Below, piece after piece: positions 16,863 through 26,209 of a stretch of DNA of 64,000 nt. The notes under the pieces are model-generated. The model made no database searches, had not been told where the DNA came from, and saw only the letters and a program-made list of their open reading frames with translations. The position numbers and the translations under genes are program-made. Numbering within the stretch: position 1 is the stretch's first letter; each line of letters starts with the position of its first letter. Source of the stretch: an uncultured Stenotrophomonas sp. (lineage in GTDB: Bacteria > Pseudomonadota > Gammaproteobacteria > Xanthomonadales > Xanthomonadaceae); NCBI GenBank assembly GCA_900078405.1, contig FLTS01000001.1:310001-374000 (forward strand). Reading direction: 5' to 3'.

Positions 16863-17452
16863 CCGTACTTTCCGCCGCGCTGCTGCTGTTCCTGATCCTC
16901 GATCCGCTGGGCAACATTCCGGTGTTCCTCAGCCTGCTCAAGCCGTTGCCGGCCAAGCGCCAGCGCGTGGTGCTGGTGCGCGAGCTGCTGATCGCGCTGG
17001 CGGTGCTGATGGGCTTTTTGTGGTTCGGCAAATACGCGCTGGAGGCGATGCACCTGCGACAGGAGTCGGTGGCCATCGCCGGCGGCATCGTGCTGTTCCT
17101 GATCGGCATCCGCATGATCTTCCCCAGGCCCGAAGGATTGATGGGGGCCGTGCCGGACGGGGAGCCGTTCATCGTGCCGATGGCGATCCCGCTGATCGCC
17201 GGGCCATCGGGCATGGCCGCGGTCATGCTGATGGGCAGCAACGAGCCGGACCGGTTGGGTGAATGGAGCCTGGCGCTGCTGCTGGCCTGGGGGGCGGCGG
17301 CGGCGATCCTGATGTCGGCCACACTGCTTTACCGGTTGCTGGGCGCCCGCGCGCTGACCGCGCTGGAGCGGCTGATGGGCATGTTGCTGGTGGCCATCTC
17401 GGTGCAGATGCTGCTGGATGGCGTGGGCACTTATCTGGCGTCGCTTCCGTAA
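16859..17452 (+). CDS. MarC-family integral membrane protein
   Basis: The product is 197 residues with about six membrane helices. The family signature LILDPLGNIPVFLSLLKPL is at the start, with GIRMIFP and IPLIAGPSGMAAVMLM later. MarC proteins were once linked to multiple antibiotic resistance, but their transport role is unproven. The GTG start at 16859 overlaps the SDR stop as GTGA. It is last in the grxD-SDR-marC operon. Confidence 0.88.
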   Translation: MTVLSAALLLFLILDPLGNIPVFLSLLKPLPAKRQRVVLVRELLIALAVLMGFLWFGKYALEAMHLRQESVAIAGGIVLFLIGIRMIFPRPEGLMGAVPDGEPFIVPMAIPLIAGPSGMAAVMLMGSNEPDRLGEWSLALLLAWGAAAAILMSATLLYRLLGARALTALERLMGMLLVAISVQMLLDGVGTYLASLP

Positions 17453-17667
17453 GCCATTGATTCGGAAAAGTGCTTTTTGTTGCATCGTGGGAAGACGGTC
17501 ATGCTGCCGTCATATTCGCCACCTAACGTGTTAATCTGATGTTAACCGTTGCGGCCGAAACCGCTGACGGAAGGCACCTCAGATTCAAGCCGATCAGGCG
17601 CCCGGTTGATCCCGGGGCTGATGGATCGCGTTTTTTTCCAATCGCCAACTCGTAATCGAGGCTACCC

Positions 17668-20600
17668 ATGAATCATCCCCGTATCCGGATGTCCAAGCTT
17701 GCCCTTGGTCTTGTCGCGGCCCTTGCAGCCGCCCCCGCCTTTGCCCAGAGCACCTCTGCCGGCGTCGGCGGCCTTGTCACCAACAACGGCGGTTCGCCGG
17801 TGGCCGGTGCCGAAGTCACCATCACCCACACCGAGTCGGGCACGGTCAGCCGCGCCACCACCGATGCCTCGGGCCGCTACAACGCACGCGGCCTGCGCGT
17901 GGGTGGTCCGTACAGCATCACCATCACCAAGCCGGGTGAAGGTACGAAGACCGAAGATGGCGTGTACCTCAACCTGAATCAGGTGAATACCGTCAACGCC
18001 GCACTGGCGGGCGACGTGACCACCCTGGGAAGTGTTAAAGTGGTGGCCGCAATGATCGGCTCCGATCTGTTCAGCGCCAACAAGATGGGTACCGGTTCCA
18101 ACGTGACCCGCGAGCAGATGGACGCGCTGCCGTCGGCCAACCGCAACATCCAAGATTACATCCGCCTCGATCCGCGCATCTCGCAGATCAGCAAGGCCGA
18201 CGGTGCAATCTCGGCCGGCGGTCAGAATACCCGCTATAACGCCATCCGCATTGACGGCATCGGCGCTGGCGACCCGTTCGGTCTGGAATCCAACAACCTG
18301 CCGACCGAGCGTCAGCCGGTGTCGATGGATGCCATCCAGGAAATCAACATCGACCTGGCCAACTACGACACCACCATCTACGGTGGCACCGGCGCGGTGA
18401 TCAACGCCGTGACCAAGTCGGGTACCAACGAGTTCCACGGCACCGTCTATGGCGCGTACCGTGACAAGGACATGGTACGTACCCGTCTGGAAGGCGATAG
18501 TAACGATTTCAACGGTTTCGAGGATGAAAAGACCTACGGCCTGACCTTCGGTGGCCCGATCGTCAAGGACAAGTTGTTCTTCTTTGCCAATTACGAAAAG
18601 TACGAACGTTCCGCGCCGGGCGTAGCGCTGGGTAGCAGCCCGTATGGCAAGGGCGACATCACCGATGCACAAATCAAGCAAGTCCAAGACTTCATGTCCG
18701 CCAAGGGCTATGACGTTGGTAGTCTGTCGGCCCCGGCCAACAAGACCGAGATCGAAGAGTACGCGGTCAAGTTGGACTGGAACATCAACGAGAACCACCG
18801 TGCGGCGCTGCGCTACAACAAGATGGAGCAGAACGTCATGCGCTTCCCGGGCGTGGCCTCGGGCACCGTTTCGCTGAGCAGCTACTGGTATGCGCAGCCG
18901 AAGACCTATGAAACCTGGATGGGCGAGCTGTTCTCCGACTGGAGCGACAACTTCTCCACCGAATTCAAGGTGTCGCACAAGGATTACAACGCCTCGCGCG
19001 TGCCGACTGTGGATCTGCCGCAGATCCGCATCAATGGTTTCGGTTCCAATAACTCGGCTTTGCTGCTGGGTACCGAGCAGAATACTCACGTCAACATCGT
19101 TGAATCCAAGGAGCTGAGCGCCTTTGGTGCCGCGAACTGGTACGTGGGCGACCACACCGTCAAATTCGGCTTCGACTACTCGAAGAACGATCTGATGAAT
19201 TTCTATGGTCGTAACCTCAACGGTGTCTACACGTTCTCCAACCTGGATGCCTTCCTGGCCGGTACGCCTTCGCAGTACCAACTGCGCGCGCCGCGCGAGG
19301 GTGGCAGTCGTGCCGACATCCCGGCAGAGTTCACGCTGAAGAACACTGGCGTGTTCGTGCAAGACACTTGGGCAATCAACTACAACCTGAGCCTGATGTT
19401 CGGCGTGCGTGTCGACATGCCGGATTTCAGCGACCAGCGCTTGTACAACCCGCGCATTCAGGAGCTGTACGGTTACAACAACACCAACTTGGTTGACGAC
19501 AATCTGGTGCAGCCGCGTATGGGCTTCAACTACACTTTTGACAGTGACCGTCCGACCCAGTTGCGCGGTGGCGTGGGTCTCTTCGGCGGTGCTGCCCCCA
19601 ACGTATGGCTGGCGGGTGCCTACCAGAACACCGGCCTGAACTATGTCGAATATGATCTCAAGGGTGCTGATGCGCCTGCGTTCGATCCGACCGTGCCGCC
19701 GTCGACAGCCGGCCTGACCCCGCTTGCGGCTCGCCAGAATGTAGACATCATCGAGCCGGGCACCCGCTTGCCGTCGGTGTGGAAGGCCAACCTGGCGTTC
19801 GACCACGAACTGCCGTGGTACGGCATTACCGCTTCGGCCGAACTGCTGTTTACCAAGGTCAAGGATGCGCTGTACTTTGAGCGTCTGGACGTGATGACCC
19901 CGACCTTTGCCGGTACCCAGGATAGCCGCGAGAGCTATTGGAATGACGCTGGCCGTGATCCGAGCAACGCCGGCAGGTACGGTATGGAAGTCGGCAAGAT
20001 CGGGGGCAGCAACTGCAGTCCCGCCGTGGTCAGTGCTGGCATGTGCCCTGATGTGAAGGCCAATCGTCCGAGTGATATTGGCGACGTGTTGTTGCTGCGC
20101 AATACCGACAAGGGCCGCAGCACACAGGCCACCTTCGCGCTGAGCAAGCCGATGGGCGAGCATTGGGGCTGGTCGCTGGGTTACACCTACACTCAGGCCG
20201 AGGAAGTCAGCCCGCTGACCAGCTCGCAGAACACCTCGAACTGGAACAATACGCTGATCTACAACGCCAATGAGAACGTGGCCTATGACTCGCGCTATGC
20301 AATCAAGGACCGCGTGACCGGCACACTGGAGTGGAAGCACGCCTTCTTCGGTGACTACACCACCCGCGTTGGCCTGTTCTATGAAGGTCGTACCGGCCGT
20401 CCGTACAGCTACATCTTCTACAACGACGTAAACGGCGACGGTGCCACCACCAACGACCTGTTCTACGTGCCGGCCGGTTATGGCGACGTGCTGTGGACCG
20501 GTGGTGCTGATATGGAGAAGAAGTTCTTCGACTGGTTGGAGAAGACCCCGGAACTGGCCGGCTACATGGGTCAGGTGGTACCGGCCAACTCGCACCGCGC

Positions 20601-20919
20601 CAAGTGGGTCAACAGCTTCGACGTGCGTTTGAGCCAGGAACTGCCGGGCTTCTTCAAGGGCCACAAGACCGAAATCGCGCTGGACATCATGAATGTTGGC
20701 AACCTGCTCAACAAGAAGTGGGGTCTGATCGACGACTACGGCTTCTATTCGACCCGCCGCATCGCCAATTACGCGGGCATCGACCCGGCAACCGGCAAGT
20801 ACATCTACAACTTCACCGGTTCCACCGACAATGCGTCGATCCAGGAAAACAACAACGACAAGGGCAATACCGCCGTGTCGCGTTGGTCGATGATGCTGAG
20901 CCTGAAGTACAAGTTCTGA
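17668..20919 (+). CDS. Oar-like TonB-dependent receptor with carboxypeptidase-regulatory domain
   Basis: The product is 1083 residues. A signal peptide (LALGLVAALAAAPAFA) is followed by a CarboxypepD-reg domain at about residues 30-115 (GGLVTNNGGSPVAGAEVTIT...SGRYNARGLRVGGPY), a plug domain (SNVTREQMDALPSANRNIQDYIRLDPR) and a long beta-barrel ending in the aromatic WSMMLSLKYKF. This is the Oar/OmpA-related layout abundant in Xanthomonadaceae. The substrate is unknown. It is monocistronic: a 215-bp non-coding region precedes it and a strong terminator follows. It resembles the receptor at 53840-56836 in architecture. Confidence 0.9.
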   Translation: MNHPRIRMSKLALGLVAALAAAPAFAQSTSAGVGGLVTNNGGSPVAGAEVTITHTESGTVSRATTDASGRYNARGLRVGGPYSITITKPGEGTKTEDGVYLNLNQVNTVNAALAGDVTTLGSVKVVAAMIGSDLFSANKMGTGSNVTREQMDALPSANRNIQDYIRLDPRISQISKADGAISAGGQNTRYNAIRIDGIGAGDPFGLESNNLPTERQPVSMDAIQEINIDLANYDTTIYGGTGAVINAVTKSGTNEFHGTVYGAYRDKDMVRTRLEGDSNDFNGFEDEKTYGLTFGGPIVKDKLFFFANYEKYERSAPGVALGSSPYGKGDITDAQIKQVQDFMSAKGYDVGSLSAPANKTEIEEYAVKLDWNINENHRAALRYNKMEQNVMRFPGVASGTVSLSSYWYAQPKTYETWMGELFSDWSDNFSTEFKVSHKDYNASRVPTVDLPQIRINGFGSNNSALLLGTEQNTHVNIVESKELSAFGAANWYVGDHTVKFGFDYSKNDLMNFYGRNLNGVYTFSNLDAFLAGTPSQYQLRAPREGGSRADIPAEFTLKNTGVFVQDTWAINYNLSLMFGVRVDMPDFSDQRLYNPRIQELYGYNNTNLVDDNLVQPRMGFNYTFDSDRPTQLRGGVGLFGGAAPNVWLAGAYQNTGLNYVEYDLKGADAPAFDPTVPPSTAGLTPLAARQNVDIIEPGTRLPSVWKANLAFDHELPWYGITASAELLFTKVKDALYFERLDVMTPTFAGTQDSRESYWNDAGRDPSNAGRYGMEVGKIGGSNCSPAVVSAGMCPDVKANRPSDIGDVLLLRNTDKGRSTQATFALSKPMGEHWGWSLGYTYTQAEEVSPLTSSQNTSNWNNTLIYNANENVAYDSRYAIKDRVTGTLEWKHAFFGDYTTRVGLFYEGRTGRPYSYIFYNDVNGDGATTNDLFYVPAGYGDVLWTGGADMEKKFFDWLEKTPELAGYMGQVVPANSHRAKWVNSFDVRLSQELPGFFKGHKTEIALDIMNVGNLLNKKWGLIDDYGFYSTRRIANYAGIDPATGKYIYNFTGSTDNASIQENNNDKGNTAVSRWSMMLSLKYKF

Positions 20920-20945
20920 TGCCCTGACGGATCAGTGCTGTACCT

Positions 20946-20980
20946 GAAAACGGCCGGGGCAACCCGGCCGTTTTCCTTTT
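20946..20980 (+). terminator. Intrinsic terminator of the Oar-like receptor gene
   Basis: GAAAACGGCCGGG (20946-20958) and CCCGGCCGTTTTC (20963-20975) form a 13-bp stem with a GCAA loop, followed by CTTTT. Confidence 0.88.
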
Positions 20981-21026
20981 CATGGGGGCAGCGCTACATT
21001 CGACCAGTTGTGAACCGGAAACGATC

Positions 21027-22424
21027 ATGGAAATGAAGAGCAAAGAAGAAACGGCAGCGAGGGCGCTGCCGGTACAGGATGCGCGGATCTACCCGCGTGG
21101 CGGGCTGGACGTGCTGTCGCGGGCGGAAGTCGCGCGGCTGCGCGATGCTTCCAGCGGCGGCATGCATGAGCTGCTGCGGCGTTGCGCGCTGGCGGTGCTG
21201 ACCAGCGGCAGTGCATCGGACGATCCGCGCGCCGCGCGCGACCTGTACCCGGATTTCGACATCCAGGTCGCCCAGCAGGACCGTGGTGTCCGTATCGACC
21301 TGAGCAATGCGCCGGCGGTCGCCTTCGTCGATGGCGAGATCATCCGCGGCATCTCGGAACTGCTGTTCTCGGTGGTGCGCGACCTGGCCTACATGGCCAT
21401 CGAGCTGGGCCCCGAATACGCCTCGGACCTAGAGACTTCCGAAGGCATCACCAACGCGGTGTTCGGCGTGTTGCGCAACGCGCGCATTCTGCAGCCGAGT
21501 GAGCCGAACCTGGTGGTGTGCTGGGGCGGGCACTCCATTTCGCGCGATGAATACCTCTACACCAAGCAGGTCGGCTACGAGCTGGGCCTGCGCGGCCTGG
21601 ACATCTGCACCGGATGCGGCCCGGGCGCGATGAAGGGGCCAATGAAGGGCGCCACCATCGCCCATGCCAAGCAGCGCAAGGCCAATACGCGCTACATCGG
21701 CATCACCGAGCCGGGCATCATCGCCGCCGAATCGCCGAATCCGATCGTCAACCACCTGGTCATCATGCCGGACATCGAGAAGCGCCTCGAGGCGTTCGTC
21801 CGCATGGGCCACGGCATCATCGTGTTCCCCGGCGGCGTCGGCACGGCCGAGGAGATCCTGTACCTGCTGGGCATCCTGCTGCGCGAGGAGAACAAGGCGC
21901 TGCCGTTCCCGCTGATCCTCAGCGGCCCAGCCATCGCCGCGCCGTACTTCGAGCAGATCGACCGCTTCATTCGCCTGACCCTTGGCGAGCAGGCGGCCAG
22001 CCGCTACGAGATCATCATCGGCGACCCGGTGACGGTAGCGCGCAGGATGACGCAGGGCATCAAGCGCGTGCGCGAGTACCGGCTGGCGCACAAGGATTCG
22101 TTCTTCTTCAACTGGTCGGTTGAGATTCCCGCGGACTACCAGCAGCCGTTCGTGCCCAGCCACGAGGCGATGGCCGCGCTGGACCTGCACCACGGCCGCC
22201 CGGCCCCGGAACTGGCCGCCGACCTGCGCCGCGCGTTCTCCGGCATCGTCGCCGGCAACGTCAAGGAAGACGGCATGCGCCGCATCGAGCAGTTCGGCCC
22301 CTTCCGGATCCACGGCGACCCGGACATGATGCAGGCACTGGACGCGCTGCTGCGCGCCTTCGTCGAGCAACGCCGCATGAAGATTTCCGGCGAGTATCGC
22401 CCCTGTTACCAGGTGGTGACCTGA
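21027..22424 (+). CDS. ppnN: Nucleotide 5'-monophosphate nucleosidase PpnN (LOG family)
   Basis: The product is 465 residues. PpnN hydrolyses purine and pyrimidine 5'-monophosphates to base and ribose 5-phosphate, and in E. coli is stimulated by (p)ppGpp. The LOG-family nucleotide motifs are visible: CTGCGPGAMKGPMKGATIAH and FPGGVGTAEEILYLLGILL. The flanking N- and C-terminal domains fit PpnN rather than short LOG proteins. Starts at 20982 (inside the upstream terminator) and 21033 are alternatives. Confidence 0.9.
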   Translation: MEMKSKEETAARALPVQDARIYPRGGLDVLSRAEVARLRDASSGGMHELLRRCALAVLTSGSASDDPRAARDLYPDFDIQVAQQDRGVRIDLSNAPAVAFVDGEIIRGISELLFSVVRDLAYMAIELGPEYASDLETSEGITNAVFGVLRNARILQPSEPNLVVCWGGHSISRDEYLYTKQVGYELGLRGLDICTGCGPGAMKGPMKGATIAHAKQRKANTRYIGITEPGIIAAESPNPIVNHLVIMPDIEKRLEAFVRMGHGIIVFPGGVGTAEEILYLLGILLREENKALPFPLILSGPAIAAPYFEQIDRFIRLTLGEQAASRYEIIIGDPVTVARRMTQGIKRVREYRLAHKDSFFFNWSVEIPADYQQPFVPSHEAMAALDLHHGRPAPELAADLRRAFSGIVAGNVKEDGMRRIEQFGPFRIHGDPDMMQALDALLRAFVEQRRMKISGEYRPCYQVVT

Positions 22425-22463
22425 GGGAGGACGGGAGGGCATCCCCGTGCGCTCCCGTTGCGC

Positions 22464-23543
22464 TCAGTGGCGGGTGACGAATGTGATGGTCGCCTGATAG
22501 CGCCCGGCATCAGTTCGTGTTTCCACGCGCCCGCCCATTGCTGCCACGCGCTCGCGCACCGCGCGCAGGCCCACGCCGTGCCCGGTGCGCATGGATGCGG
22601 GGGGCGCGGGAAGATCGTTGCTCACGCTGATCTGTACTTGCGTGGAGCTGGATTCCACGGCGATGCGCAGCAGGCAGCTTGTGGTGGACGGCTCCACGCC
22701 GTGGTGGATGGCGTTCTCGACCAGCGGCTGGATCGACAGCGTGGGCACCGGCAGATCGGGCAGAATCTCCGGCAATGCCCATTCGACGTGCATGCGCGGG
22801 CCGAAACGGAGCTGCTCGATTTCGGCATAGCGGCGCGCCAGCAGCAGTTCTTCATGCAGGGGGATCAGGTTCGGCCCTGCCAGTGCAGCGCGGAACAGGT
22901 CGGCCAGGTCCAGCAGCAGTTGCTCGGCCTTTTCCGGTTGCTCGTGTACCAGCGCGGCGCCGGTGTTAAGTGTATTGAACAGGAAGTGGGGGTGGATGCG
23001 CGCCTGCAGTGCCTCCAGTTCCGCCTGTTTGGCATGTATGGCCAGTTGCCGTGCGTTCCAGTGGCTGCGGAAAATCGCCACGCCGATCATGCCCACGGCC
23101 AAGGCAATGCCACTGAACTGAAGCCACAATGCACGCCAGGTTTCATGGGGCAACATCAACTGCTGGTGCAGCAGCAGCCATACCAGCGAGCACACGCCGC
23201 TGGTGGTCACCAGCAGGGTGGCGAGCGTGAAATAGGCCACGCCCAGTGGGCGCAGCTTGTCCAGTGAACGGCGCAGCATGGCAAGTACGCCCAGGGTCAG
23301 CAGGCTGATCCACTGGATCAACAGGGAGGTCAGGCCAAAGTGCACCCAGCGGCTTCCGCCGATACCGGGGGCGAGTGCCAGAATCACCGCCAGCAGCTCG
23401 CCGGCCAGAACCATGGAAATGAGGCTGGACGGCTGCCACAGCACTTCCAGAGGCGGACGCGTACGCTCAATCGTGCGAGTGTCGATGGGCAGTGGCATGA
23501 GGTATAGGCCGTTGGCGGCAGGAATGCTGCCGCCTGTCGGCAT
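22464..23543 (-). CDS. algZ: LytS/AlgZ (FimS)-type sensor histidine kinase
   Basis: The product is 359 residues. Four or five membrane helices (residues about 40-160) precede the His_kinase domain, where HPHFLFNTLN at 184-193 carries the phospho-accepting histidine. A HATPase domain follows (IQPLVENAIHHGVEP, GHGVGLRAVRERV). In Pseudomonas the orthologue AlgZ/FimS with AlgR activates the minor-pilin operon fimU-pilVWXY1Y2E. Here the gene is divergent from exactly that type of operon, which fits that role. No LytTR response regulator is present in the window. An internal start (MPLPIDTRT) is possible. Confidence 0.85.
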   Translation of the reverse strand: MPTGGSIPAANGLYLMPLPIDTRTIERTRPPLEVLWQPSSLISMVLAGELLAVILALAPGIGGSRWVHFGLTSLLIQWISLLTLGVLAMLRRSLDKLRPLGVAYFTLATLLVTTSGVCSLVWLLLHQQLMLPHETWRALWLQFSGIALAVGMIGVAIFRSHWNARQLAIHAKQAELEALQARIHPHFLFNTLNTGAALVHEQPEKAEQLLLDLADLFRAALAGPNLIPLHEELLLARRYAEIEQLRFGPRMHVEWALPEILPDLPVPTLSIQPLVENAIHHGVEPSTTSCLLRIAVESSSTQVQISVSNDLPAPPASMRTGHGVGLRAVRERVAAMGGRVETRTDAGRYQATITFVTRH

Positions 23544-23608
23544 GTGCTGGTGATTGCATGCAGGGGCTCGTTAGCGTACAGCGATCGAAACCGGGGATGG
23601 GGGAATCC

Positions 23609-24130
23609 ATGCAGTGGATGAAAAGCGGCACCGGGCATGCGCGTGGCTTCAGCTTGCTGGAGTTGATGGTGACCGTGGCCGTGTTGGCCATCCTGATGGC
23701 CATTGCCGTGCCCGGTTTTTCCGCGCTCATCAACCGTGACCGCTTGACCAGCCAGGCCAATGAACTGGTGGCACTGGTGCAATACGCACGCTCCGAAGCA
23801 ATACGCCTGAATGGCCGGGTGAGGTTATGCCCGTCCAGTGATGGTGCCGCCTGTGCCGGTGGCGACTGGTCCCGGGTCATCGTGTTGTCACTCCGGGACA
23901 ATGCGGTACTCAGGCAGTTCTCCGGCAACGGCAAGGCTGCGATCACTGCCGACGTCAACGACGTCACCTTCAGTGCGGATGGTCTGGCCCGCGACGGCGC
24001 GGGCCTGCTGGCAGTGGCCAATGTCACGGTATGCATCGACACGACCCGTCCGCCCGACAATCAGAGAGTGGTGCAACTGGCCAGTGGTTCTCGTGTATCC
24101 ATCCAGCAGGCGTCCGGCGCCTGTCCCTAA
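23609..24130 (+). CDS. fimT: Type IV pilus minor pilin FimT/FimU (GspH family)
   Basis: The product is 173 residues from ATG 23609, which has GGGGGAA just upstream. An ATG at 23558 is the longest option. The prepilin cleavage site G^FSLLELMVTVAVLAILMAIAVPGF is preceded by a short basic leader, and the GspH-type C-terminal part contains a Cys pair (LCPSSDGAACAGG). It is a minor pilin that primes pilus assembly. It is first in the operon fimT-pilV-pilW-pilX-pilY1-pilE. Confidence 0.85.
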   Translation: MQWMKSGTGHARGFSLLELMVTVAVLAILMAIAVPGFSALINRDRLTSQANELVALVQYARSEAIRLNGRVRLCPSSDGAACAGGDWSRVIVLSLRDNAVLRQFSGNGKAAITADVNDVTFSADGLARDGAGLLAVANVTVCIDTTRPPDNQRVVQLASGSRVSIQQASGACP

Positions 24131-24151
24131 CAACTGAACGAGGTGGTTCAG

Positions 24152-24664
24152 GTGAAGCAAGATTTTCGCAGGCGCAAATTGTGGCGCCGCCCGGCAAACG
24201 GGCAAGGCATGAGCCTGATTGAAGTCATGGTGGCGGTATTGGTAATGGCCATCGGGCTGCTTGGCATTGCCGCCATGCAAACGGTGGCGCTGCGCAATAG
24301 CCAAGGGTCGTTGGAGCGCAGCCAGGCTGTCATCTCGGCCTATGCGGCACTTGAAGCCATGCGCGCCAATCGCGATGCGGCATTGGCAGGCGGCTACAAC
24401 ACTGGTGATTTCATATGTACCGGCCCAGGTACGGGTTCGTTGGCTGCTGCCGACATCACCGCCTGGATCAATGGTTGGCGCACTGCGCTGGGGCTGACGG
24501 CTGCCGACAATGCTTCGGGCTGCGGCAACATCGCGTGCAATGCAGCCACCGGCATCTGTGAAATCGGCCTGCGTTGGGATGAAAGCCACGCCACCGACGC
24601 GGCCGCCGGGAAAAAGGTGGCGGGCAGCACGACAAGGACTTTTCGGACCAAGGTGCAGCTATGA
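24152..24664 (+). CDS. pilV: Type IV pilus minor pilin PilV
   Basis: The product is 170 residues. The prepilin motif is G^MSLIEVMVAVLVMAIGLLGIAAMQ, with the PilV-typical LLGIAAMQ. A CGNIACNAATGIC cysteine cluster follows. The GTG at 24152 has CGAGG 8 bases upstream; an in-frame GTG at 24143 is the alternative. Its stop overlaps pilW by 4 bases. Together with PilW, PilX and PilY1 it forms the priming complex at the pilus tip. Confidence 0.85.
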   Translation: MKQDFRRRKLWRRPANGQGMSLIEVMVAVLVMAIGLLGIAAMQTVALRNSQGSLERSQAVISAYAALEAMRANRDAALAGGYNTGDFICTGPGTGSLAAADITAWINGWRTALGLTAADNASGCGNIACNAATGICEIGLRWDESHATDAAAGKKVAGSTTRTFRTKVQL

Positions 24665-25671
24665 CGGTGAAGAATGTCCGGCGCAAAATCTCGCACCTGC
24701 AAGCGGGTTTCAGCCTGATCGAATTGATGGTCGCCATGCTGATCGGCCTGCTGGTGGTGGGAGCTGCCGTTGGTATTTTCCTTTCCAATCGGCAGGTTTA
24801 TCGAGCCACCGAGGGTATTGGGCGGCTGCAGGAGGGGACGCGCGTCGCCTTTGAATTGATGTCGCGTGATTTGCGTGAGGCTGCAGGTAATCCCTGTGTC
24901 AATAACCTGCCGCTTGCCAATGTGCTCAACAACTTCGGTGGCAATTGGTGGAGCAATATCGAAAATTGGGCGGGTGCTTTTCGGGGCTATGGCGCCAGTG
25001 AAGCAGCTACCGGATTGACCACCGGTACGGGTGCCGGTCAGCGGGTTGCAGGCACCGAGGTGCTGCAGTTGTTCAGTGCCGACGACAACGTGGTTACGAT
25101 CAGTACGCACGATACCGCTGGGGCCACTTTTACCGTCAACAATGCCAGTCATGGCATTGCTGCCGGCGATCTGGCTGTCGCCTGCAACGGAAAGCAGGCA
25201 TCCATCTTTCAGGTGTCGGCGGCCAGTGGCACCAGCATTCAACATGCAGCCATCGGTACGCCCGGCAACTCGACCATCGCTCTTAATGTCATCAGTGGCG
25301 AGAAATTCGACTACAGCCCTGCCGCCGCGGCAGGTAGCGAATCGGTTTCGGTGCTGGCTCGGCTTCGCGCTTCACGCTGGTATGTGGGCAATGGAAACAA
25401 TGGGCCTTCGCTGTATCAGCAGGTAGCCACCGCCAACGGCACGGTTGCAACGCAGGAGGTGGCCGAGGGAGTTTCCAACATGAGTGTTCTGTACCTTGTC
25501 GAAGATAAGAATACTTATCAGGGTATCGCGGCAGTGGGCGGCAATTGGGGCAATGTCACGGCTGCACGCATCACTCTCACTTTGGCCGGCACTGACCGTG
25601 TCGGCCCAAATGGCCAGACCATCCAGCGCCAGCTGATCCATGTAGTCAGTCTGCGGAATCGCAATCCATGA
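24661..25671 (+). CDS. pilW: Type IV pilus minor pilin PilW
   Basis: The product is 336 residues, the largest minor pilin as expected. The prepilin site is G^FSLIELMVAMLIGLLVVGAAVGIF after a 17-residue leader, followed by RVAFELMSRDLREAAG, characteristic of PilW. The C-terminal domain is rich in Gly, Ser and Asn. Overlapping ATGA junctions with pilV and pilX indicate coupled translation. Confidence 0.87.
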   Translation: MTVKNVRRKISHLQAGFSLIELMVAMLIGLLVVGAAVGIFLSNRQVYRATEGIGRLQEGTRVAFELMSRDLREAAGNPCVNNLPLANVLNNFGGNWWSNIENWAGAFRGYGASEAATGLTTGTGAGQRVAGTEVLQLFSADDNVVTISTHDTAGATFTVNNASHGIAAGDLAVACNGKQASIFQVSAASGTSIQHAAIGTPGNSTIALNVISGEKFDYSPAAAAGSESVSVLARLRASRWYVGNGNNGPSLYQQVATANGTVATQEVAEGVSNMSVLYLVEDKNTYQGIAAVGGNWGNVTAARITLTLAGTDRVGPNGQTIQRQLIHVVSLRNRNP

Positions 25672-26198
25672 ATACTTCATCTCGCTTTCCCGGTCAGCAG
25701 CAGGGAGCCTCGTTGCTCGTCGTGTTGATCCTGTTGCTGCTGATGACGGTGATGGGTCTGGCGGTCCTGCGCGGAACCACAATGGAGGAGCGCATGACCG
25801 CCAATCTCTATGATCGCAGCCTCAGCTTCCAGGCTGTTGAATCGGCATTGCGCCAAGGAGAGACCCTTGCCAGGGCTACGTCGGTTGCGGCGGTGCCTTC
25901 CAGCGGTTGCAGCAATGGTGTGTGCAGCCTGCCGGATCCCACTACCGCCGATCGCTGGCTGGACACGAGTTTCAATGGCTGGCGCAGTGCCAGCAATGAT
26001 CTTGCTGACAGCAATACTCCCATGCCCAGTGCGCGTTATATCGTCGAATATATGGGCATGACGCCGACCTGGCCGTCCTGTGATCGCATGATGCCGATCG
26101 AGGCTCTGTGCCTGGCCCCGCGATTTCGCATTACCGCTATTTCGGATGATGCCAATCGTTCCGCAGTGATGCTCCAGACCACCTACAACATCCAGTGA
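25668..26198 (+). CDS. pilX: Type IV pilus assembly protein PilX
   Basis: The product is 176 residues. It starts MNTSSRFPGQQQGASLLVVLILLLLMTVMGLAVLRGTTMEERM, the PilX N-terminus with a Q-G-A-S-L-L processing region in place of the canonical GFTLIE. A family segment DRSLSFQAVESALRQGE follows. It overlaps pilW by 4 bases and is 11 bp from pilY1. Confidence 0.85.
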   Translation: MNTSSRFPGQQQGASLLVVLILLLLMTVMGLAVLRGTTMEERMTANLYDRSLSFQAVESALRQGETLARATSVAAVPSSGCSNGVCSLPDPTTADRWLDTSFNGWRSASNDLADSNTPMPSARYIVEYMGMTPTWPSCDRMMPIEALCLAPRFRITAISDDANRSAVMLQTTYNIQ

Positions 26199-26209
26199 GG
26201 AAATCTGCC

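Noticed and set aside
17662..20664. 1000-residue open frame on the minus strand
   Set aside because: It lies antisense to the Oar-like receptor, with no family motifs. It is open only because of codon bias in the true frame.
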